Shown here piece after piece: positions 36,758 to 45,396 of a stretch of 52,444 bases of DNA. Both the position numbers and the translations under genes were made by a program. Numbering within the stretch: position 1 is the first letter of the stretch; each line of letters begins with the position of its first letter. The DNA comes from Paracoccaceae bacterium (GTDB lineage Bacteria > Pseudomonadota > Alphaproteobacteria > Rhodobacterales > Rhodobacteraceae). The stretch covers positions 1 to 52,444 of the forward strand of contig JANSXS010000019.1 in the NCBI GenBank assembly GCA_024742835.1, given 5' to 3'. The notes under the pieces were generated by a model. The model saw nothing but the letters and a program-made list of their open reading frames with translations. It was not told the origin of the DNA and did no database searches.

Positions 36758-37978
36758 ATGACCGATCTCAGCCTCTCTTCCGCACATGACGCACGCGCCC
36801 GGCGCAACGTTGCCGTTCTGGTCTGCGCACAGGCGTTTCTGGGCGCGCAGATGGCGATGATCTTTGTCGTGGGTGGGCTTGCCGGGCAAAGCCTTGCCAG
36901 CAATGTCTGCTTTGCCACGCTGCCGATTTCGCTGATCGTTCTGGGCTCGATGCTGTCGGCCAGCCCGCTATCGGCGGCGATGCAGCGATTCGGGCGGCGC
37001 GCGGGTTTCCTGATCGGGGCGATGGCAGGCGCGGCGGGCGCGGGCATCAGCGGCTACGGGCTTTACATAGCGTCGTTCCCGATCTTTCTTTTGGGCAGCC
37101 TGATCACCGGCATCTATATGTCCTCGCAGGGGTTTTTCCGCTTCGCCGCCGCCGACACCGCGAGCGAGGCGTTCCGGCCCAAGGCCATTTCCTATGTGCT
37201 GGCCGGCGGGCTGGCGAGCGCCATCATCGGCCCGCAGCTGGTGAAGGTGACAAGCCAGTCGATGGTGATCCCCTTCCTTGGCACCTATCTGGCCGTGGTG
37301 GCGATCAACCTTTCGGGATCGCTGATGTTTTTGTTTCTCGACATCCCCAAACCGCCCGTTCCCGAAAAGGACGCGCCACGCGGACGCTCGCGGATGGAGC
37401 TGCTCAAGACCCCGCGCATCGCCGTGGCGGTGATCTGCGCCACCGTCTCCTATGCGCTGATGAACCTCGTGATGACCTCGACGCCGCTGGCGGTAGTCGG
37501 CTGCGGCTTTTCCGAGGGGCGCGCCGCCGATATCGTCACCGGGCATGTGTTGGCGATGTACGCGCCGTCCTTTTTCACCGGGCACCTGATCGCACGGTTC
37601 GGCGTGGAGCGGATCGTGGGCCTTGGCATCGCGATCCTCGCCGGGGCGGGCGCGGTCGCGCTCAGCGGGGTAGAGCTGGAGCATTTCTTCGTGGCCCTCA
37701 TCCTGCTGGGGCTGGGGTGGAATTTCGGCTTCATCGGCGCGACCACCATGCTCGCCGGTGCCCATGAGCCGCATGAACGTGGCCGGATGCAGGGCCTTAA
37801 CGACCTGATCGTGTTCGGCGGCGTCACGCTGGCCTCACTGGCCTCGGGCGGGCTGATGAACTGTTCGGGCGGCACCGCAGAGGCTGGCTGGGCCGCGGTC
37901 AACATCGCCATGCTGCCCTTCCTGACGCTGGCGGGCGGCGCGCTGATCTGGCTGGTTCTGCGCCCGAAAGAGGCGTAG
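36758..37978 (+). CDS. MFS transporter
   Basis: A 406-residue permease with about 12 transmembrane segments, beginning with VAVLVCAQAFLGAQMAMIF after a short cytoplasmic N-terminus. A charged central loop (PKPPVPEKDAPRGRSRMELLK) separates the two six-helix halves, as in MFS proteins. The substrate is unknown. Its position 39 bp after cobB suggests co-transcription with the cobalamin genes, but import or export of a cobalamin precursor is only a guess. It converges on the squalene/phytoene-synthase-like gene with 6 bp between stops. Confidence 0.85.
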   Translation: MTDLSLSSAHDARARRNVAVLVCAQAFLGAQMAMIFVVGGLAGQSLASNVCFATLPISLIVLGSMLSASPLSAAMQRFGRRAGFLIGAMAGAAGAGISGYGLYIASFPIFLLGSLITGIYMSSQGFFRFAAADTASEAFRPKAISYVLAGGLASAIIGPQLVKVTSQSMVIPFLGTYLAVVAINLSGSLMFLFLDIPKPPVPEKDAPRGRSRMELLKTPRIAVAVICATVSYALMNLVMTSTPLAVVGCGFSEGRAADIVTGHVLAMYAPSFFTGHLIARFGVERIVGLGIAILAGAGAVALSGVELEHFFVALILLGLGWNFGFIGATTMLAGAHEPHERGRMQGLNDLIVFGGVTLASLASGGLMNCSGGTAEAGWAAVNIAMLPFLTLAGGALIWLVLRPKEA

Positions 37979-37984
37979 CGCGGC

Positions 37985-38749
37985 CTACCAGCGCCCTGTC
38001 GCCGCGCGGGCGGTTAGGGACAGGCGGGTGCGCAGGGGCGGCGGCAGAAGGGCGCCATTGGCAACCAAACCGGGATCGCGGGCGGCCTGCGCAAGGATCG
38101 CATCGGTCTGCCAGAGCGCCAGCATCGCCGGTCGCACCGCTTTGGGCAGGGTGATGCGCCGCGCCTTGCGCAAAGCCGCTTGAGCCTCTCGGGCCAACGC
38201 CTGAACCGCCTTGGCACGCCCATCGACCAACGGCTTGCGGCCTGCGCGTTCCAGTTCCGGCACCGCCATCAGCCAGTTCGCCACGCCCATGGCAAAGCCC
38301 GCCTGCATCACCGGCTCGGGTGGCGCGTCGCCAAGCGCGCGGGCGGCGGTCAGCAGCAGCCCGCCCGAGGTGGCGCGCAGATAGTCCCGGAAATCCGCCT
38401 CGTCCTCGAACGGATCGCGCGCGATGTCCCAGCGGCGGGCACAGGTCAGCGCGTCCAGCCTGTCGGCCCCCGCCGCGTCGAGCACATGGGCCAACGGCAC
38501 GGCGACCTCGTGCCGACGCACCAGCGCGCCGCTGCGGATTTCCTCCAGCACGTCGCGCCACCATTGCAGGCGCATTTCGGCAATCATGGGCTCTTGCGTG
38601 ACCCAGGGTGCGCGGGCCACTTCGACATTGAAAGCATATATCGGGAACAGCTTGGCACGCACTTTGACGGGCGCCGCCATGACGGCCGCAAAGCGTACGG
38701 GATCTCCGCGTTCGACAATGCGGGCGCAGGCGATCAGGTTTTCGTCCAT
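37985..38749 (-). CDS. Squalene/phytoene synthase-like protein
   Basis: A 254-residue all-helical protein of the squalene/phytoene synthase fold. The family segment is visible as MRLQWWRDVLEE near residue 60, but the first aspartate-rich DxxxD motif of true synthases is not present there. The second motif is also not obvious. Alphaproteobacterial relatives of this type resemble NDUFAF6, a complex I assembly factor. It is therefore more likely non-catalytic than a carotenoid enzyme. It lies 30 bp downstream of cimA on the same strand. No carotenoid genes are in the window. Confidence 0.75.
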   Translation of the reverse strand: MDENLIACARIVERGDPVRFAAVMAAPVKVRAKLFPIYAFNVEVARAPWVTQEPMIAEMRLQWWRDVLEEIRSGALVRRHEVAVPLAHVLDAAGADRLDALTCARRWDIARDPFEDEADFRDYLRATSGGLLLTAARALGDAPPEPVMQAGFAMGVANWLMAVPELERAGRKPLVDGRAKAVQALAREAQAALRKARRITLPKAVRPAMLALWQTDAILAQAARDPGLVANGALLPPPLRTRLSLTARAATGRW

Positions 38750-38779
38750 CCCGTCACCTCCCTTTTGGCGAAGGGGCCG

Positions 38780-40399
38780 TCACGCATTGCCCGCGTCGCG
38801 CAGCAATTTCCAGTTGATCGCGTCGATCAACGCCTCGAAGGACGCATCTACTATATTCGCCGACACCCCCACGGTGGACCAACGCCGCCCCTGACCGTCC
38901 TGGCTGTCGATGATGACGCGGGTCACGGCCTCGGTCCCGCCCTGGGTGATGCGGACCTTGAAATCCACCAGGTGCATGTCCTCGATCGCGGCCTGATACG
39001 GCCCCAGATCCTTGGCCAGCGCCTGTGCCAGCGCGTTCACCGGCCCCCGGTCGGTGCCCTGTTCATCCAGCGACTCGCTGACCGACAGCTTTTTCACGCC
39101 ATCGACCTTCACGACCACGACCGCCTCGGACAAAGACACCATCTTGTCATACTTGTTCTTGCGCCGCTCGACCGTGACCTTGTAGCGCTTGACCTCGAAG
39201 AAGCGCGGCATCTGACCCAGCAGGTCGCGTGCGAGCAGCTCAAAAGACGCCTGCGCGCTGTCATAGGTGTAACCACGGTTTTCGCGCGTCTTGATCTCGT
39301 CAAGGATGCGCGGCAGGGCGGGGTTGTCCTTGTCCACGGTGATCCCCGCCTCGATCAGGCGGCGGCGCAGGTTCGATTGCCCGGCCTGGTTGGACATCGG
39401 GATGACGCGCGCGTTGCCCACGGTCTCGGGGTCGATATGCTCGTAGGTGGTAGGGTCCTTGAGGATCGCGCTGGCATGAAGCCCCGCCTTGTGCGCGAAT
39501 GCCGATGCCCCGACATAGGCCGCCTGTTTGAGCGGCACGCGGTTCAGGATCTCATCGAGCAGGCGCGAGGCGCGCGTGAGCCCGCCAAGCGCCGCGCGCG
39601 TGACGCCAATCTCATAGGTCGACGCATAAGGCTCTTTCAACAAAATCGTCGGGATGATCGCGGTCAGGTTGGCATTGCCACAGCGCTCTCCCAGCCCGTT
39701 CAGCGTGCCCTGGATCTGCCGCGCGCCCGCGTCGACGGCGGCAAGGCTGCCCGCGACGGCGTTCTCGGTGTCGTTATGGGTATGGATGCCAAGATGATCG
39801 CCCGGAATGCCCGCCGCGATGACGGCGCGGGTGATCTCGTAAATCTCCTGCGGCAGGGACCCGCCATTGGTATCGCAAAGCACGATCCAGCGCGCGCCCG
39901 AGGCCTGCGCGGCGCGCAGGCAGGTCAGCGCGTAGTCGGGATTGGCCTTGAACCCGTCAAAGAAATGCTCGGCATCGAACAGCGCCTCGCGCCCCTGCGC
40001 CACGATATGGGCGATGGATTGCGCGATGTTCTGGGCGTTTTCCTCCAGCGTGATGCCAAGCGCGGTTTTCACGTGGAAATCATGCGTCTTGCCGACGATG
40101 CAGACATGTTTCGTGCCCGCGTTCAGCACGGCGGCCAGCACCTCGTCATTTTCCGCCGAACGCCCGGCGCGCTTGGTCATCCCAAAGGCCGTCAGCCTTG
40201 CGCTGGTCTGGGGAGCGGCCTCGAAAAACCCGCTATCGGTGGGGTTCGCCCCCGGCCAGCCGCCTTCGATGTAATCCAGCCCAAGCGCATCGAGCGTGGC
40301 CGCGATGGTCCGCTTTTCCGGCGTGGAAAACTGCACGCCCTGCGTCTGCTGCCCGTCGCGCAGGGTGGTGTCGTAGAGGTAGAGGCGTTCGCGGGTCAT
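38780..40399 (-). CDS. cimA: Citramalate synthase
   Basis: Condenses acetyl-CoA with pyruvate to (R)-citramalate, feeding 2-oxobutyrate into isoleucine synthesis without threonine. The 539-residue protein has the HMGL-like TIM barrel with YDTTLRDGQQTQGVQFS near residue 8, metal-binding HTHND near residue 208, and GTLNGLGERCGNAN near residue 230. A LeuA-type regulatory domain at about 400-530 probably binds isoleucine. It starts at ATG 40399 (MTRERLYLYDTT); the longer frame to 40513 runs into cysS and is rejected. It follows cysS with a 106-bp gap and may share the cysS leader. Confidence 0.95.
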   Translation of the reverse strand: MTRERLYLYDTTLRDGQQTQGVQFSTPEKRTIAATLDALGLDYIEGGWPGANPTDSGFFEAAPQTSARLTAFGMTKRAGRSAENDEVLAAVLNAGTKHVCIVGKTHDFHVKTALGITLEENAQNIAQSIAHIVAQGREALFDAEHFFDGFKANPDYALTCLRAAQASGARWIVLCDTNGGSLPQEIYEITRAVIAAGIPGDHLGIHTHNDTENAVAGSLAAVDAGARQIQGTLNGLGERCGNANLTAIIPTILLKEPYASTYEIGVTRAALGGLTRASRLLDEILNRVPLKQAAYVGASAFAHKAGLHASAILKDPTTYEHIDPETVGNARVIPMSNQAGQSNLRRRLIEAGITVDKDNPALPRILDEIKTRENRGYTYDSAQASFELLARDLLGQMPRFFEVKRYKVTVERRKNKYDKMVSLSEAVVVVKVDGVKKLSVSESLDEQGTDRGPVNALAQALAKDLGPYQAAIEDMHLVDFKVRITQGGTEAVTRVIIDSQDGQGRRWSTVGVSANIVDASFEALIDAINWKLLRDAGNA

Positions 40400-40505
40400 G
40401 ATGCGATCCCTTCGCTCCGAAGTGCCAACGCATGGACCATGCCCAGACACTGTCCAGCCACTGCAAGCTCGGGGCGGGTTGGACCTTTCGACAAAATAGG
40501 CGCGG

Positions 40506-41945
40506 TCATTCAAGGGCCTCCAGCTTGGCGGGGTCGAAGTCCAAATGCGCCTCAGCGTGAGCGTCCCGCCCTTTTACGGCCCTTAGGTCCAATCCAACAG
40601 ATTGCGCTGCGATCCGTAGGCGATCAGCCTCAGGATAGTTTTTGTTGCGCCTCGCATGAGCGTAAGCACCAAGAACGCGAACAATCTGATTTCGAACGTT
40701 TTGCGGTAACGTGTCATAGTACTGAAGGCTTAGAAGAAAACCGTCTTTCTCAAACTCAAGCGATGTTGGCTTGAACCAATTCCCGCTTGGTTTTAAGCCT
40801 AGCACTTTCAACCCGAACCGCAGCGCCGCCACGTTGCCACTGTCATCGTGCTTTTCCAGCAAAGACAAGGCCATGCTCGTGTTCAGATCGTCTGCCAAAG
40901 CCGCAATTATCTCCGGGCATTCCTCTTCGGCCGCGCCATTGGATGGCGCAAGCACGAAGGCTTGCAAGAAGTAGTTTCTCAGAGCCTGCTTTGCTTGATC
41001 TCGTTTCTCTGCCGTCCAGTCCATCGGCTTGCGGTAATGCGTGCTTAAAAACACGAAGCGAATCACCTCTCCCGGCACGCCCTGATCGAGCAAGTCCCGG
41101 ACGGTGAAGAAGTTGCCAAGGCTCTTGGACATCTTCTTGCCCTCGACCTGCAACATCTCGTTATGTAGCCAGAAATTTGCAAAACCACCCTCGGGATGCG
41201 CGCAGCAGCTTTGCGCTATTTCGTTCTCGTGATGCGGAAACATCAGGTCGTTGCCGCCGCCGTGGATGTCGAAACTCTCGCCCAGCAACTCATAAGACAT
41301 GGCCGAGCATTCGCTATGCCAGCCCGGACGCCCCCTGCCCCAAGGCGAGTCCCAACCGGGCAGGTCGTCGCTTGACGGTTTCCACAGCACGAAATCCATC
41401 GGGTTGCGCTTATACGGCGCCACCTCGACCCGCGCGCCCGCGATCATGTCGTCGACCGAGCGCCCGGACAGCTTGCCATACCCCTCGCGCCAGCTATCGA
41501 CGGCGAAAAGCACATGGCCCTCGGCCTCATAGGCGTAGCCCTTGTCGATCAACGTCTCAATCATCGCCACCATCTGCGGGATGTATTGCGTGGCGCGTGG
41601 CATCTCGTCCGGCTCCAGCGCGCCAAGCGCTGCCATATCGTCTAGAAACCACTGTGTGGTCTCGGCGGTGATCTCCGAGATCTTGCGCCCGCTTTCGGCG
41701 GCGCGCGCGTTGATCTTGTCGTCCACGTCGGTGAAGTTGCGCACGTAGGTCACATGATCCGCGCCGTAGACATGCCGCAACAGCCGGTAGAGCACGTCGA
41801 ACACCACCACGGGCCGCGCGTTGCCCAGATGCGCCCGGTCGTAGACGGTCGGCCCGCAGACATACATGCGGACATTGTCCGGGTCGATCGGCGCGAAGTC
41901 TTCTTTCTTTCGCGTCTTCGTGTTGTGCAGTTTGATCGTCGTCAT
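40506..41945 (-). CDS. cysS: Cysteine--tRNA ligase
   Basis: Class I synthetase charging tRNA-Cys, a zinc enzyme. The 479-residue protein has [15 protein letters not shown] near residue 27 (HIGH-type), zinc-ligand region WHSECSAM with HHENE near residue 220, and KKMSKSLGN (KMSKS). The ATG at 41945 has GAGGAC upstream; the open frame to 41984 is rejected. Composition is uneven: by hand count 40621-40800 is about 47% GC against about 65% in the 5' half, and the C-terminal tail is unlike the usual alphaproteobacterial one, so the 3' third may be foreign. A candidate leader peptide lies 84 bp upstream. Confidence 0.95.
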   Translation of the reverse strand: MTTIKLHNTKTRKKEDFAPIDPDNVRMYVCGPTVYDRAHLGNARPVVVFDVLYRLLRHVYGADHVTYVRNFTDVDDKINARAAESGRKISEITAETTQWFLDDMAALGALEPDEMPRATQYIPQMVAMIETLIDKGYAYEAEGHVLFAVDSWREGYGKLSGRSVDDMIAGARVEVAPYKRNPMDFVLWKPSSDDLPGWDSPWGRGRPGWHSECSAMSYELLGESFDIHGGGNDLMFPHHENEIAQSCCAHPEGGFANFWLHNEMLQVEGKKMSKSLGNFFTVRDLLDQGVPGEVIRFVFLSTHYRKPMDWTAEKRDQAKQALRNYFLQAFVLAPSNGAAEEECPEIIAALADDLNTSMALSLLEKHDDSGNVAALRFGLKVLGLKPSGNWFKPTSLEFEKDGFLLSLQYYDTLPQNVRNQIVRVLGAYAHARRNKNYPEADRLRIAAQSVGLDLRAVKGRDAHAEAHLDFDPAKLEALE

Positions 41946-41965
41946 ACCGTCCTCGCGCGCGTGGT

Positions 41966-42020
41966 CCCGCGGCGGGCTTAGCAACTTCGATTGTCAGAGG
42001 AAATAGAAGACCGGCCCGCC
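41966..42020 (-). promoter_or_regulatory. Candidate attenuator structure upstream of cysS
   Basis: On the minus-strand transcript, GGCGGGC (42020-42014), just after the leader-peptide stop, can pair with GCCCGCC (41977-41971). The same distal stretch can instead fold locally as CCCG-CCG-CGGG (41976-41966). These pairings exclude each other, as in attenuators and anti-attenuators. There is no T-run, so control might act on translation instead. This is a structural inference by eye, without energy calculation. Confidence 0.35.
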
Positions 42021-42029
42021 AGAGATGTC

Positions 42030-42074
42030 TTAGCGGATAATGCAGCCAATAATGATGATGCAGGTGGTGGTCAT
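42030..42074 (-). CDS. Candidate leader peptide MTTTCIIIIGCIIR
   Basis: A 14-codon ORF starts at ATG 42074 and stops with TAA at 42032-42030. It encodes three Thr, two Cys and six Ile, with four Ile codons in a row. It lies 84 bp upstream of cysS on the same strand, and cysS-cimA follow. Leader peptides rich in the regulated amino acid are the hallmark of attenuation; here Cys matches cysS, while Ile and Thr match cimA. No ribosome-binding site is visible. A TTGACC at 42110-42105 followed by TAGACG places a start of transcription near the ATG, so a leaderless uORF is possible. Chance cannot be excluded at this length. Confidence 0.4.
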   Translation of the reverse strand: MTTTCIIIIGCIIR

Positions 42075-42104
42075 GGGATAGCGTCTACGCCAGCACGGCC
42101 CCTT

Positions 42105-42123
42105 CGGTCAAGTTGCTTGACTT
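42105..42123. promoter_or_regulatory. Inverted repeat in the cysS/aminotransferase divergent region
   Basis: GTCAAG-TTG-CTTGAC (42107-42121) is a perfect 6-3-6 inverted repeat. It contains TTGAC on both strands, so it could supply -35 boxes for the leader/cysS transcript (TTGACC, minus) and for the aminotransferase (TTGACT, plus). It may equally be an operator bound by a dimeric regulator. Confidence 0.4.
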
Positions 42124-42184
42124 CGCACCACACCCCGCGCGACACCGCGCCCAAATCCCACAACCGGAACAAAGGAGCGGACAG

Positions 42185-43372
42185 ATGCAGCTTTCGACGC
42201 GGATCACGGGGCTGACGGGCGGCGGCTCTGACGGGTGGGATGTCTATTACAAGGCCAAGGCGATGCAGGCGGATGGCACCGATATCGCCATGCTGACCAT
42301 CGGCGAACATGACGTGGGCACGCATCACAGCATCCTTGACGCGATGCATGACGCGGGCCTTGCCGGGCATGTGGGCTATGCGATGTTCAACGGCAATCTG
42401 AACCTGCGCGAAACCGTGGCTGCCCGTGTGACCGAGCGGACAGGCGTGGCGACCACACCCGACAATGTGCTGGTGGTGCCGGGTGGACAGGCGGGGCTTT
42501 TCGCGGCCCATCACGCGGCCTGTGACGAGGGCGATCGCGCGCTGTTCATCGACCCCTATTACGCCACCTATCCCGGCACGATCCGGGGGGTGGGTGCAAC
42601 CCCCGTGCCCATCGCCGCACGGCCCGACCGGGATTTTCAGCCCGACCCGGCGGATATTGCCGCGCAAGCAAGCGGCGCGCGGTCGCTGCTGATCAATTCG
42701 CCCAACAACCCCACCGGCGTGGTGTATGGGCGCGACACGCTGGACGGCGTTGCGCGCGTGGCGCAGGATCACGACCTGTGGCTCATCTCGGACGAGGTCT
42801 ATGACACGCAGGTCTGGGAGGGTGCGCATCTGTCGCCCCGCGCCCTGCCCGGCATGGCCGAGCGCACGATGGTCATCGGCTCCATGTCCAAAAGCCACGC
42901 CATGACCGGCAGCCGCATCGGCTGGGTCATCGGCCCCGAGGATGCGATCACGCATATGGGGAACCTGTCCACGCACACGACCTATGGCGTCGCGGGCTTT
43001 GTGCAGGAGGCGGCGGTGTTTGCGCTTGGCCTTGGCGACGTGTTCGAGGCTGGTATCGCCGCGCCCTTCCGGCGGCGGCGGGATGCCGTGCTGGCGCAGG
43101 TCGCGGGATCGCGCGTGGTGCGGGCCGTGCCCGCGCGCGGCGGCATGTTCGTGATGCTCGATATCCGCGCCACCGGCCTGTCGGGCGAGGATTTCGCATT
43201 GGCCCTGCTGGACGAGCGCCATGTCGCCGTGATGCCCGGCGAAAGCTTTGGCGCGGCCGGGGCGGGGCATGTGCGGCTTGGTCTGACCGTGGCTGATGAC
43301 AGGCTGAAGGCCGCCGTGGCCGCATTGCTCGATTTCGCGGCCAGCCGCGCCACGGACCAGCATCCCGGCTAA
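42185..43372 (+). CDS. Pyridoxal phosphate-dependent aminotransferase, class I
   Basis: A 395-residue fold-type I aminotransferase. Blocks in order: the NSPNNPTG loop near residue 175, SDEVYDTQVW near residue 204 with the PLP-contacting Asp and Tyr, and the PLP lysine in GSMSKSHAMTGSRIGW near residue 240. The carboxylate-binding Arg is probably in the C-terminal GHVRLGLTV. The family includes aspartate, aromatic and N-succinyldiaminopimelate aminotransferases; the substrate is not clear from sequence. AAAGGAG precedes the ATG at 42185. It is divergent from the cysS leader. A 27-aa peptide gene follows 78 bp later. Confidence 0.88.
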   Translation: MQLSTRITGLTGGGSDGWDVYYKAKAMQADGTDIAMLTIGEHDVGTHHSILDAMHDAGLAGHVGYAMFNGNLNLRETVAARVTERTGVATTPDNVLVVPGGQAGLFAAHHAACDEGDRALFIDPYYATYPGTIRGVGATPVPIAARPDRDFQPDPADIAAQASGARSLLINSPNNPTGVVYGRDTLDGVARVAQDHDLWLISDEVYDTQVWEGAHLSPRALPGMAERTMVIGSMSKSHAMTGSRIGWVIGPEDAITHMGNLSTHTTYGVAGFVQEAAVFALGLGDVFEAGIAAPFRRRRDAVLAQVAGSRVVRAVPARGGMFVMLDIRATGLSGEDFALALLDERHVAVMPGESFGAAGAGHVRLGLTVADDRLKAAVAALLDFAASRATDQHPG

Positions 43373-43450
43373 GGCTGCGACCGCCTGCCACGTCCCGACT
43401 GCTACGGCGGCACCCCATATAACGGTTTCAATCAACAAGGGAGATCGAAA

Positions 43451-43534
43451 ATGTTCAAGGGTTTGGGATTGTCGCTGACACTCATCATTGCGGGGATGAT
43501 TGGCCTGCCGGCGGTCATTCTAGCGGCGGTCTGA
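43451..43534 (+). CDS. 27-residue hydrophobic peptide
   Basis: ATG 43451 with AAGGGAG 8 bases upstream encodes MFKGLGLSLTLIIAGMIGLP and seven more hydrophobic residues, then TGA at 43532-43534. It is one predicted transmembrane helix after a basic start. A GC hairpin with a T-run follows 30 bp later, so the peptide gene is cleanly bounded by its own translation and termination signals. It is too short for family assignment; a small membrane protein or type I toxin-like peptide are both possible. Confidence 0.5.
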   Translation: MFKGLGLSLTLIIAGMIGLPAVILAAV

Positions 43535-43564
43535 CACCGCTCAAGAGACATGTCGTCAAAGCAC

Positions 43565-43594
43565 AAGGCGCGCGCAGCTCTGCGCGCCTTTTCT
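43565..43594 (+). terminator. Rho-independent terminator after the 27-aa peptide gene
   Basis: A 9-bp stem AAGGCGCGC/GCGCGCCTT with an 8-base loop is followed by TTCTC, giving CCTTTTCTC at its 3' side. It ends transcription of the aminotransferase/peptide unit before the convergent aidB-like gene. Confidence 0.75.
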
Positions 43595-43629
43595 CGAGTC
43601 ACTGCCCCGGCACGCCAGCCAGACCCATC

Positions 43630-45258
43630 TTATCCATCCGGCCCGAGACGCCTCAGGATCGTGGCGTTGTCCACTGCGCCGATGGCACCTGTGCTGCGCC
43701 CACGCTCGCCGGTCAGCCGTGTGGCCACGAACCCTTCGGCCACCGCGGGTGGCGCCTGCCGGATCAACACCGAGGCGGTCAGCAGCGTGGCAAGGCTTTC
43801 AACATACCACCGCGCCTCGGCCTCTTCGGGCAGGCGGGGAAAGCGGCGGATATGCCGGTTGAGCGCATCGTCATAGCGCCGGTATTGCCCCGCGACCGCG
43901 CCCAGCTCGTCGCTCAGCCGCGCGCCCGCCAGCGGCGCGCGTCGCAAGCTGCGCAGGATATCGAGACAGAGGACGTTGCCCGAGCCTTCCCAGATCGAAT
44001 TGAGCGGCGCCTCGCGGTATAACAGCGGCAGGGCGCTGCCTTCGACATAGCCCGCGCCGCCCATCGCCTCCATCGCCTCGTAGACGACATTGGGGCACAG
44101 CTTGTTGCCCATGTATTTCGCCAGCGCCACGGCCAGCCTGGCATAGGCGCGGTCGCCCTCGTCCCGCGCGTCAAAGCTGTGCGCCACATGCAGCCCCAGT
44201 GCCAGCGTGCCCTCCCAATCCAGCACCAGATCGGCCAGCACCGCACGCATCAGCGGTTGGTCGATCAACCGTTTTTCAAAAGCCGTCCTGTGCCGCGCCC
44301 AATGCGCGGCATGGCTCAAGGCAGCGCGCATCAGCCCGGCGGGGGCCATGGCCGCATCCAACCGGGTGTGATGCACCATCTCGATGATGGTCCGCACGCC
44401 CTGCCCCTCCTCGCCCAGCCGAAAGGCGTCGGCGTCGAGATATTCGATTTCGGCGGTGGCATTGGCGCGGTTGCCCAGCTTGTCCTTGAGCCGTTGGATC
44501 TGGATCGCGTTTCGCTCCCCCTCCAGCCAGCGCGGGACCAGAAAACAGGTCAGCCCGTCGGGGGCCTGCGCCAGCGTCAGGAACCCGTCGGACATGGGCG
44601 CGGAACAGAACCACTTGTGCCCGCGCAGCACATAGCCCGCGCCATTCGGCGCGGCGCGGGTGGTGATGCCGCGCAGGTCCGACCCGCCCTGCTTTTCCGT
44701 CATCGCCATGCCCAGTGTCGCGCCGGTTTTGCGCGCCAGCGGTTTGGCCGCCCCGTCATAGGCCCGGCTGATCAGCTTGGGCACCCAGCGATCGAACAGC
44801 GCCGCGTCGGGTTTCAGCGCCGGGATGGCAGCATAGGTCATGGTCATCGGACAGCATACGCCCGGTTCCACCTGACTGGTCAGATACACCATGGCCGCAT
44901 GAGTCGCGTGACCGCCCGCCGCCCCCTCCCATGGCAGCGCGGCATAGCCCGCGGCCAGCCCCTCGCGCATCAGCCTGTGATACGACGGGTGAAAGCGCAC
45001 CTCGTCCAGCCGCCGCCCGCCCGTATCGAACAGGCACGCCTCGGGCGGCTGGCGGTTCGCGTCGCGACCGGCCTCGGCCATGTCCGCCGTGCCCATGGTG
45101 GCACCAAAGCGCGCCAGATGCGCCGCATCCGCGCCGGCCGCTGTTGCATGGGTCTGCAAGGCGGGGTCGATGTCCCAGAGGTTTTCATCGCCCCGTGCGG
45201 CGGGCTGGTTCATGACCTCATGCGTCAAAAGCGCGGCGCGCGGCGGAACCTGTGACAT
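43630..45258 (-). CDS. aidB: AidB-like acyl-CoA dehydrogenase family protein
   Basis: A 542-residue flavoprotein of the acyl-CoA dehydrogenase superfamily, with length and motifs matching AidB of the adaptive response to alkylating agents. Matching features are the N-terminal LTHEVMNQP, MAEAGRDANRQPPEA, DEVRFHPSYHRLM near residue 95 and GMAMTEKQGGSDLRG near residue 190. AMEAMGGAGYVEGS and IWEGSGNVLCLDILRS lie further on. AidB binds FAD and DNA; a role in repair or protection is known, but the reaction is not. No ada or alkB lies beside it. Start at ATG 45258. Confidence 0.9.
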   Translation of the reverse strand: MSQVPPRAALLTHEVMNQPAARGDENLWDIDPALQTHATAAGADAAHLARFGATMGTADMAEAGRDANRQPPEACLFDTGGRRLDEVRFHPSYHRLMREGLAAGYAALPWEGAAGGHATHAAMVYLTSQVEPGVCCPMTMTYAAIPALKPDAALFDRWVPKLISRAYDGAAKPLARKTGATLGMAMTEKQGGSDLRGITTRAAPNGAGYVLRGHKWFCSAPMSDGFLTLAQAPDGLTCFLVPRWLEGERNAIQIQRLKDKLGNRANATAEIEYLDADAFRLGEEGQGVRTIIEMVHHTRLDAAMAPAGLMRAALSHAAHWARHRTAFEKRLIDQPLMRAVLADLVLDWEGTLALGLHVAHSFDARDEGDRAYARLAVALAKYMGNKLCPNVVYEAMEAMGGAGYVEGSALPLLYREAPLNSIWEGSGNVLCLDILRSLRRAPLAGARLSDELGAVAGQYRRYDDALNRHIRRFPRLPEEAEARWYVESLATLLTASVLIRQAPPAVAEGFVATRLTGERGRSTGAIGAVDNATILRRLGPDG

Positions 45259-45396
45259 GAAAGACTCTCCTTTGACACCGCTTCTACCGTTTAAGGCGAG
45301 TCAGGGGAAAGGGGATTCACAAAGCCTCTTGGCTGTGCGATCATGAACGTGCCGCGCCCGTAAAGAGGCGCGCATCAAAAGCAGAGCAGCAAGATC

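Noticed and set aside
40396..40440. A 14-codon ORF (MVHALALRSEGIAS) whose stop overlaps the cimA start.
   Set aside because: No ribosome-binding site and no amino-acid bias; likely chance.
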